A stretch of DNA of 5,060 nt from NCBI GenBank assembly GCA_041748615.1, contig JBGTCY010000270.1:1-5060 (forward strand), in the 5' to 3' direction. Under the pieces are notes generated by a model. It saw only the letters and a program-made list of their open reading frames with translations. It ran no database searches and was not told the origin of the DNA. Shown one piece after another: positions 1 through 5,060 of the stretch. The DNA comes from JBGTCY01 sp041748615 (GTDB taxonomy: Bacteria > Bacteroidota > Bacteroidia > Chitinophagales > CAIOSU01). Positions within the stretch are counted from its first letter, which is position 1. The number at the start of each line of letters is the position of its first letter. The translations under genes were made by a program, and so were the position numbers.

Positions 1-1
1 G

Positions 2-1411
2 TTCAGCGATTATGGCGCTGTTTATTTTAAAGACCGCATCATTTTCTCCTCATCGCGCATTGAAGCCGGAGTTTCGGTATATAGCTTTGACGGGCAGGGA
101 TTTTCTAATTTGTACGAAAGCATGTATCAGCCGAAGGATAAAAACTGGAAACGGGCGTCAAAAATTTCCGAACTGTCGAGCAACTATAATGACGGGGCGA
201 TTGCATATTGCGCTCAAATCAAAACCGCTTTTTTCACACAATGTAATGTCACGAAAGGAAAACCTGCTGTGTGTAACATCATGGAATCGCGCTATGATGA
301 AGCTACAAACAAATGGAGCGCGCCAAAAATCGTTAACATCGAAGGCGTGAGCGCGGATGTGGCGCATCCGGCAATTTCCTCGGACGGCAACACTCTCATT
401 TTCGCTTCGCGCAGGGAAGGCGGGTTGGGTGGCAGCGACCTGTGGATGAGCAAACGCCAATCCGCGAAGTGGACTGCACCGGAAAATCTCGGCAACACCA
501 TCAACACTTCGCAGGATGAACTGTTTCCGGTTTTTTTTAAAGATTCTGTTCTTTATTTTTCATCCGAGGGACACACCATCATAGGCGGATTGGATTTGTT
601 TTTTTCAGTCTGGAAAAATGAAACATGGAGTCTTCCTGTCAATATGAAAAAACCCTTCAACTCGGCTGCCGATGATTTTTACTTAGTGTTTCATGAAAAT
701 GAAGAAGAGGGATTTTTTACTTCCAACAGAACGGGCGGAAAAGGCTCCGATGATATTTATCGTTTTTTTCTTTCGCCCATCACACTCACCGTGAAAGGAA
801 AAGTTTTGGATGACGCGGATAAAAAACCACTGAAGGATGCAAAGCTGATGCTCACCACCGGTGAAGGAAAAAAGGACAGTCTGCTGACGAACAGTAAGGG
901 TGAATACCAATTCAAACTTGACAGAAATTTAAAGTACAAAATCAATGTTTCGCTGGCGGGATTTTTCGGAGATTCAAAAACATTGAGCACGGTTGGTGAA
1001 AAATTCTCAAAAGAGTTTTCCAAAGAAAAAGGCTTGGATTATGATTTCATTTTGAAAAAAATACCGAAGGAAGAAATTACCATTCCCGATATTTATTATG
1101 ACTATAATCAATATACATTGCGGGAAGAGTCGAAGGAAAGTTTGGATAAATTGGTGAAGCTTCTGGAAGATACTCCGGAGGCGCAGATACAAATCAACGC
1201 GCATACCGATGAGCGGGGCGAACAAAAGTATAACATGACCTTGTCGGAAAATCGCGCGAAATCAGTGGTGGAATATTTGATTGAAAACGGGATTGACAAA
1301 AACAGGCTGACATCGAAAGGTTTCGGATTTTCAATGCCGGTCGTGAAGAACGCGAAGACGGAAGAACAGCATCAGTTGAACAGGCGGACGACCTTTAAAG
1401 TAATGAATTAG
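2..1411 (+). CDS. PorE-like OmpA-family protein with PD40 beta-propeller (5' partial)
   Basis: The frame is open to the left edge, so the true start lies outside; TTG at 110 and ATG at 122 are internal codons. 469 residues are visible. Residues 1-256 carry beta-propeller (PD40) repeats, with blade-like motifs such as IIFSSSR, HPAISSDGNTLIFASRR, GGSDLWMS, LYFSSEGH and GFFTSNRTGGKGSDDIYR. Residues about 259-351 form a carboxypeptidase-regulatory-like beta-sandwich (VKGKVLDDADKKPLKDA). Residues about 359-469 are an OmpA C-terminal domain with HTDERG, LSENRAKSVVEYL and QLNRRTTFKV. Asp403 and Arg418 match the residues that bind diaminopimelate in peptidoglycan. This order matches the C-terminal part of Porphyromonas PorE, a T9SS lipoprotein that also has an N-terminal TPR region; a TPR region and lipoprotein signal upstream are inferred, not seen. 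The inferred role is a periplasmic peptidoglycan-anchored partner of the PorP/SprF protein encoded 82 bases downstream. The family is large, so the specific role is less certain than the fold. Confidence 0.93.
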   Translation, partial: FSDYGAVYFKDRIIFSSSRIEAGVSVYSFDGQGFSNLYESMYQPKDKNWKRASKISELSSNYNDGAIAYCAQIKTAFFTQCNVTKGKPAVCNIMESRYDEATNKWSAPKIVNIEGVSADVAHPAISSDGNTLIFASRREGGLGGSDLWMSKRQSAKWTAPENLGNTINTSQDELFPVFFKDSVLYFSSEGHTIIGGLDLFFSVWKNETWSLPVNMKKPFNSAADDFYLVFHENEEEGFFTSNRTGGKGSDDIYRFFLSPITLTVKGKVLDDADKKPLKDAKLMLTTGEGKKDSLLTNSKGEYQFKLDRNLKYKINVSLAGFFGDSKTLSTVGEKFSKEFSKEKGLDYDFILKKIPKEEITIPDIYYDYNQYTLREESKESLDKLVKLLEDTPEAQIQINAHTDERGEQKYNMTLSENRAKSVVEYLIENGIDKNRLTSKGFGFSMPVVKNAKTEEQHQLNRRTTFKVMN

Positions 1412-1438
1412 TAATCCTGTAAATGATTATCAAAATAA

Positions 1439-1454
1439 AATCTGTGAATCTGTG
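1439..1454. repeat. Tandem octamer AATCTGTG x2 between the OmpA-like and porP/sprF genes
   Basis: Two exact, adjacent copies of AATCTGTG lie in the 82-base gap, and a related AATCCTGT follows the upstream stop codon at 1413-1420. No hairpin or T run is visible in this gap, so the two genes could be co-transcribed. Short AATCnTGT-type units are, from memory, common intergenic sequence in Bacteroidota, which would make this a dispersed genomic repeat rather than a specific operator; this was not checked. A GTG inside the repeat (1452) could extend the downstream gene by 14 codons, but that would put non-signal residues ahead of a good signal peptide. Confidence 0.6.
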
Positions 1455-1493
1455 GCATTATTTAAAAAAATTGACTTCATAAATCATCGCACA

Positions 1494-2399
1494 ATGTACC
1501 GTACACTCATCATCATCCTCTCTCTGTTTACACTTCAGGCATCCGCGCAAAACGATTTGATGCTGGCGCAGTTCATGTTTCATGAGCACATTTTCAACCC
1601 GGCAGCGGCAGGCAGCACCCGCAATCTCACCATTGGCGGAGTAGCGCGGCAGCAATGGACTGGGTTCAGCGGAGCGCCATCATCGCAAGCGTTGAACGCC
1701 AGCCTTTTCATCCCTTCCGCCAACAGCGGTGTCGGAGTGGTTTTCGTTGCTGACAGGCTTGGATTTGAGCGCTACATCAACGCGCGCGTTTCGTATGCGT
1801 ATCATCAAAAAGTGGGACAGGGCAATTATCTTTCAGCCGGAATTTCTTTTGGCATACTCAATACCTATGTAAAAGGCGATGAACTGATTTTTGAACGTCC
1901 TTTCGACCAAAACTCATTCAACACCCGCGAAGGAGAAGTGCGACCCGACATCGGCTTCGGGTTAGAGTTCAACGGGAAAGGGTTAGTGTTGGGTGCATCT
2001 GTCACGCACCTCCATCAGTCACTGACCAACTCTACTGTGTTCAGAGTGCCGCGCCACTACTTCGGCTATGCCAAATACAATTGGGATGTTACCAAAAAAA
2101 TCCTGCTGACGCCTGCTGTTTTCGTGCGCAGCAGCCAGTTCATTACTCAGGCTGATATCGCTTTTCTTGCCACGTTCAGCAAGATGGTAATTACAGGAAT
2201 TTCTTACCGAACGACTGATGATGTTGCCGCGATTTTAGGAGTTATCATCAGCAAACAATTACAAATCAGCTACTCATTCGATTTTGATTTTGGCGAATTG
2301 CGCAACCACAACAGCGGCTCGCATGAAATCAGCCTCATCGCCCGTTTGAAAGGATTGAAGGAAAAACAGATGGCATCGAAATCGCCCCGTTATTTTTAG
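1494..2399 (+). CDS. PorP/SprF-family type IX secretion system membrane protein
   Basis: This is a complete 301-residue protein, close to the usual family length of about 300. The ATG at 1494 is chosen because it opens directly into a signal peptide: MYRT, a hydrophobic LIIILSLFTL core and an ASA|Q cleavage site after residue 18. In-frame GTG at 1452 would add 14 polar residues in front. The mature protein shows the family signature: LAQFMFHEHIFNPAAAGS (residues 24-41), RQQWTGFSGAP (52-62), D87 with LGFERY, repeated amphipathic beta strands, and a C-terminal GSHEISL (275-281). PorP/SprF proteins are outer-membrane beta-barrels; SprF is needed to deliver the SprB adhesin, and PorP is part of the T9SS. 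Bacteroidota genomes carry many paralogs, often beside OmpA/PD40 genes as here, so no single symbol is justified. No Shine-Dalgarno is visible, which is normal in this phylum. The last about 20 residues (KGLKEKQMASKSPRYF) are a polar tail after the final strand. Confidence 0.92.
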   Translation: MYRTLIIILSLFTLQASAQNDLMLAQFMFHEHIFNPAAAGSTRNLTIGGVARQQWTGFSGAPSSQALNASLFIPSANSGVGVVFVADRLGFERYINARVSYAYHQKVGQGNYLSAGISFGILNTYVKGDELIFERPFDQNSFNTREGEVRPDIGFGLEFNGKGLVLGASVTHLHQSLTNSTVFRVPRHYFGYAKYNWDVTKKILLTPAVFVRSSQFITQADIAFLATFSKMVITGISYRTTDDVAAILGVIISKQLQISYSFDFDFGELRNHNSGSHEISLIARLKGLKEKQMASKSPRYF

Positions 2400-2420
2400 C
2401 GCTTCAGGGCTTTGGATTAT

Positions 2421-2477
2421 TTATGCCGAAACAACTCAGGTTTTCAAATAATGAAATGGTAAAATGTTCGGCATTAA
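2421..2477. terminator. Imperfect inverted repeat in convergent gap, possible transcript-end structure
   Basis: TTATGCCGAAACA (2421-2433) pairs with TGTTCGGCATTAA (2465-2477): an uninterrupted 8-bp ATGCCGAA/TTCGGCAT core, extended on both sides across single-base bulges, with a 31-base loop. It starts 22 bases after the porP/sprF stop and ends 29 bases beyond the DUF255 stop on the other strand, where a structure shared by two converging transcripts would be expected. No proper T run follows on either strand, so it is not a classical intrinsic terminator. A weak second hairpin, AGAG-TACGT-CTCT at 2481-2493, is followed by TTTCTT on the + strand and could contribute. The pairing is seen; the function is inferred. 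Confidence 0.35.
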
Positions 2478-2506
2478 CCGAGAGTACGTCTCTTTTCTTC
2501 GAAAAT

Positions 2507-4534
2507 TCAACTACTTTCGTTATACATCAACTGTTTCAGCGCATCTTCTGTTTTTGTCACAGGAAGCTGACAGGTCTTTTCTTTACAAAGATAAATCGTT
2601 GTTTGCCCTTGAACCAACCGGTTTTGAAGCAAGGGTAAATCGCCTTCCGTTTTTCCACCCATCAAAAATAGATTGGGTAAATAATGCTTGTCCAATTCCT
2701 CGCGGATTTTCAAACAATCATCTCCAACAATCACAACTTCAAATGGCGCTTCATAAAGCGAAAGCGCTAATGACGCCCAGTTGGCATAGAAAGACGGATG
2801 TTGCAGCGCGTCTTGTTTTACATTGTTAAACATTTGATTCGCTCTGCTGAGATAGTCGGGCTTTTCAAGATAGTGTCCAAGCGAAAAAAGATTCTGCGCC
2901 ATCACGGAATTGGAAGCCGGGATTACATTGTCGCTCAATTCCATTTTGCGCGCTATCAGCGTTTCATGCCGGGTGGAAGTGAAAAAATACATCCCGCTGT
3001 TCTCATCATAAAAATTCCGGTTCACAATTTCTGTAAGCCGTGCCGCCTCATTGAGCCATTCTTCATTAAATGTTGCGGTGTATAACGAAAGTAAAGCCTC
3101 AATCAGCAAGGCATAGTCATCTAAGAAAGCATCAATCGTTGCTTTTCCGTTTTTATAATTACGCTTCAAGTTCCCTCCTGCCGACATTTTTTCCAGCAAA
3201 AAACAGGCATTGGCAACGGCATTGTCTAAAAATTCCGTTTCTCTGAAAACGCGGTAAGCATCCGCGTAACCTTTCAGCATGAGCGCATTCCACGATGTGA
3301 GTTGTTTATCATCCAATCCTGGACGAACACGTTTTTCGCGCGCGGCAAACAGGATTTTTTTTGAATCTTCAATCTTGCGGCTCAACACCGCTTCACTCAA
3401 CTGATGTTCCTTCGCGATGTCAGCCGCTTCTTTTTTCCTGCGTAAAACATTGTTGTTTTCTTCCCAATTACCATGTTCTGTAACATCATAATAATCCATG
3501 AAAACCGGAGCATCGTTTTTTAAGATACTTTTGATTTCATCAGCGGTCCAGCAATAAAACTTCCCTTCCACGCCTTCACTGTCCGCATCGAGCGCGGAAT
3601 AAAATCCGTTTTCAGGAGCGGTCATTTCCCGCTTGACCCATTCTAAAGTTTCATACACTACTTTCCGATACAATTCTTTTTTAGTCGCCTGATAAGCGAA
3701 ACTGAAAAGGCTCACCAACTGCCCGTTGTCATAGAGCATTTTTTCAAAGTGCGGCACATGCCATTCATCATCCACCGAATAGCGGGCGAAGCCTCCGCCA
3801 AGATGGTCATAAATTCCGCCATTAGCGATATTGTCAAGCGTAATTTCCACCGCTTTTAACGCTTCTTTTTCTTTCAGCAAAAAATGATACTTCAAAAGAA
3901 AATTGTAATTGACCGGCATCGGAAATTTTGGAGCGCCACCTCTCCCACCCTTTTTGAAATCAACCGTATTGATGAGATTCCTGAAAGTACCTTCAATTTC
4001 TTTATTAGTAACAGCTTGTACATCCGTGCGAGCTGTTATCATTTCACTCATCTGAATACCCTGTTTCAACTGAAGGGCATACTCTTTTGCTTTCGGTGGG
4101 TCGCTGAAGCAAAAATCATATAACTGGCGCAAGAGATTCATCCATTGCTGCTTTGGAAAATAAGTACCTGCATAAACAGGACTTCCATCAGGCAAGGCAA
4201 TCGCATTGAGGGGCCAGCCGCCTCTACCTGAAATCAACTGACACGCCTGCATGTAAACCTGGTCAATATCAGGGCGCTCTTCCCTGTCCACTTTGATGGA
4301 AACAAATTTATCATTCATCAGCGCTGCCACATCTTTATCCTCAAATGACTCATGTTCCATCACATGACACCAATGACAAGCGGCATAGCCGATGCTGATA
4401 ATCAACAGCTTGTTTTCCTGCCGCGCTTTGTTCAGCGCCTCTTCGCCCCACGGATACCAGTCAACAGGATTATAGGCGTGTTGTAGTAAGTAAGGACTAC
4501 TTTCATTAATCAGATGATTTGGTTGTTTTTGCAT
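2507..4534 (-). CDS. DUF255 / YyaL (SPATA20-like) thioredoxin-domain protein
   Basis: This is a complete 675-residue protein, normal for the family (roughly 650-700), with no signal peptide or membrane segment, so probably cytoplasmic. The N-terminus has the family opening NHLINESSPYLLQHAYNPVDWYPW (residues 6-29, quoted from the family signature region), which supports this start. A thioredoxin-like DsbH domain follows (about 1-165) with active-site-like ACHWCHVM (Cys53, Cys56), KVDREERPDID (81-91) and GGWPLN (105-110). The rest resembles an (alpha/alpha)6 barrel of the N-acylglucosamine 2-epimerase/glycosidase type: GGAPKFPMP (199-207), GGIYDHLGGGFARYSVD (239-255), PHFEKMLYDNGQL (261-273), ALDADSEG (314-321), RPGLDDKQLTSWNALML (404-420) and NVIPASNSVMAQNL (536-549). 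The end has CKEKTCQLP with Cys650 and Cys655. The biochemical activity of this widespread family is not established; a redox or sugar-related role is inferred from the folds. It is convergent with porP/sprF and shares no obvious pathway with it. Confidence 0.95.
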   Translation of the reverse strand: MQKQPNHLINESSPYLLQHAYNPVDWYPWGEEALNKARQENKLLIISIGYAACHWCHVMEHESFEDKDVAALMNDKFVSIKVDREERPDIDQVYMQACQLISGRGGWPLNAIALPDGSPVYAGTYFPKQQWMNLLRQLYDFCFSDPPKAKEYALQLKQGIQMSEMITARTDVQAVTNKEIEGTFRNLINTVDFKKGGRGGAPKFPMPVNYNFLLKYHFLLKEKEALKAVEITLDNIANGGIYDHLGGGFARYSVDDEWHVPHFEKMLYDNGQLVSLFSFAYQATKKELYRKVVYETLEWVKREMTAPENGFYSALDADSEGVEGKFYCWTADEIKSILKNDAPVFMDYYDVTEHGNWEENNNVLRRKKEAADIAKEHQLSEAVLSRKIEDSKKILFAAREKRVRPGLDDKQLTSWNALMLKGYADAYRVFRETEFLDNAVANACFLLEKMSAGGNLKRNYKNGKATIDAFLDDYALLIEALLSLYTATFNEEWLNEAARLTEIVNRNFYDENSGMYFFTSTRHETLIARKMELSDNVIPASNSVMAQNLFSLGHYLEKPDYLSRANQMFNNVKQDALQHPSFYANWASLALSLYEAPFEVVIVGDDCLKIREELDKHYLPNLFLMGGKTEGDLPLLQNRLVQGQTTIYLCKEKTCQLPVTKTEDALKQLMYNESS

Positions 4535-4750
4535 GATTGAAAACTATGAAAAGAAATTTCAATGGTCTATACCGGAGCGTGTTTTTTCTATCCTCTATTT
4601 ACAAACTGACTTACAGGCAGTGACTGTTTTCGAACTACAATTAAGAGATGCCGATGATATTCTGATTTTTCAGGAAGTCTGAAGGAGAAGGATTTTGAAG
4701 TAATTTTAGAACTGCCCTTAATTTCAAACACACAAGTTTTTTTTAAGTGA
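4533..4750 (+). pseudogene. Unidentified small reading frame, apparently frameshifted, upstream of the Uma2 gene
   Basis: An ATG at 4533 opens a 49-codon frame ending at TGA 4680-4682 (begins MIENYEKKFQW, ends DDILIFQEV). A second frame is open from 4658 to TGA 4748-4750 and reads SGSLKEKDFEVILELPLI and onward. One extra T in the five-T run at 4666-4670 would join them into a 72-residue protein passing smoothly from DDILIF into SGSLKEKDF. The joined frame ends in TGATG, one base shared with the Uma2 start, a layout typical of translational coupling. Against it: the ATG overlaps the divergent DUF255 start codon, leaving no promoter space, no family is recognised, and open frames of 49 and about 30 codons can occur by chance. 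It may be a broken gene, a sequencing or assembly error, a frameshifted product, or no gene at all. No Shine-Dalgarno is visible. This entry covers almost all the 215 bases between DUF255 and Uma2. Confidence 0.35.
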
Positions 4751-5060
4751 TGAATATTATGAAACAAGAAGAAAAACCTCCCTTCACCGTTGAAGAACCC
4801 GACCTCTCCGGGACTTACACCGCGAGGGAATACCTGACGTGGCAAATGGATGAACTAGTAGAACTTATCCGGGGCAAGATTTTTAAAATGTCGCCTTCAC
4901 CCACCAGTAATCATCAAAGGATTTTAAGTGAACTCCATTCTACTTTTCATCATTTTTTACAAATGAACAAATGTGAAGTTTTCATTGCTCCGCTTGACGT
5001 CTATCTTGTGAAGCCGGGAGAAGATTATCAACAAACCCGCAATGTTGTCGAGCCGGATTT
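4750..5060 (+). CDS. Uma2-family (DUF820) PD-(D/E)XK endonuclease-like protein (3' partial)
   Basis: The first 103 codons are present and the frame runs off the right edge. ATG at 4750 is preferred because it overlaps the preceding TGA as TGATG; ATG at 4759 (MKQEEKPPF) is the alternative. The family pattern is clear: YTAREYLTW (residues 23-31) leads into the helix and strand VELIRGKIFKMSPSP (37-51) with Glu38, then SNHQRILSELHSTFHHFL (53-70), the strand VFIAPLDVYLV (77-87), and VVEPD (99-103), which contains the Asp of the PD-(D/E)XK core. The later (D/E)XK residues lie beyond the window, so catalytic completeness cannot be judged. Uma2 proteins have a restriction-endonuclease fold and are abundant in cyanobacteria and some Bacteroidota, often in many copies; their biological role is poorly defined. 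A full protein would be about 190-200 residues. A poor match to the Bacteroidota promoter (TTTTG at 4693-4697, TAATTTCA at 4719-4726) lies upstream but is too weak to call. Confidence 0.88.
   Translation, partial: MNIMKQEEKPPFTVEEPDLSGTYTAREYLTWQMDELVELIRGKIFKMSPSPTSNHQRILSELHSTFHHFLQMNKCEVFIAPLDVYLVKPGEDYQQTRNVVEPD

Noticed and set aside
12..350. 112-codon + strand frame at the left edge
   Set aside because: It overlaps the clearly coding OmpA/PD40 frame, which is open to the window edge, and its translation shows no domain-like pattern.
158..460. 100-codon - strand frame opposite the propeller repeats
   Set aside because: It is antisense to a recognisable beta-propeller coding region, and its product has no recognisable feature.
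1452..1493. Longer GTG start for the PorP/SprF gene
   Set aside because: The extra 14 residues would sit ahead of an intact signal peptide, and the GTG lies inside the tandem AATCTGTG repeat.
2464..2829. 121-codon + strand frame beginning in the convergent gap
   Set aside because: Almost all of it is antisense to the conserved C-terminal part of the DUF255 gene.
3884..4123. 79-codon + strand frame
   Set aside because: It lies wholly antisense to the DUF255 gene, and its low-complexity hydrophobic and aromatic content is as expected of a reversed frame.
4541..4560. TAGTTTTC on the - strand just upstream of DUF255, resembling the Bacteroidota -7 element
   Set aside because: No TTG element stands at the expected distance, and the transcript start would fall almost on the ATG, so the match is probably chance.
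4588..4845. 85-codon - strand frame between DUF255 and Uma2
   Set aside because: It runs antisense to the conserved Uma2 N-terminus, and its Phe/Lys-rich composition mirrors the A/T-rich + strand rather than a protein fold.

Overview
The window looks like chromosomal DNA of a Bacteroidota bacterium. The evidence is a PorE-like OmpA/beta-propeller protein followed by a PorP/SprF-family outer-membrane protein, a pair typical of the type IX secretion (T9SS) and gliding machinery found almost only in that phylum. The starts also lack clear Shine-Dalgarno sequences, as is common there. No rRNA, tRNA, CRISPR array, insertion sequence or phage gene was seen.

Layout. (1) Positions 2-1411, + strand: the 3' part of a gene for an envelope protein with beta-propeller (PD40) repeats, a carboxypeptidase-regulatory-like beta-sandwich and a C-terminal OmpA peptidoglycan-binding domain; its 5' end lies outside the window. 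(2) Positions 1494-2399, + strand, 82 bases on: a complete PorP/SprF-family membrane protein. The two probably work together at the outer membrane, one anchoring to peptidoglycan and the other forming a barrel. The gap between them holds a tandem AATCTGTG octamer. (3) Positions 2400-2506: a short convergent gap with an imperfect inverted repeat. (4) Positions 2507-4534, - strand: a complete 675-residue DUF255/YyaL (SPATA20-like) protein with an N-terminal thioredoxin-like domain and an alpha/alpha-barrel-like remainder. (5) Positions 4533-4750, + strand: a short stretch that reads as a small unidentified protein if one base is restored in a T run. Its ATG overlaps the ATG of the divergent DUF255 gene inside a CATG, and its final TGA overlaps the next start codon as TGATG. 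(6) Positions 4750 to the end, + strand: the N-terminal part of a Uma2-family (DUF820) PD-(D/E)XK nuclease-like protein cut by the window edge.

The first two genes form one functional unit. The DUF255 gene and the Uma2 region appear unrelated to it. Most of the window is ordinary. The least explained part is the frameshifted small reading frame squeezed between the DUF255 start and the Uma2 start. I found no clear sign of a new multi-gene system.
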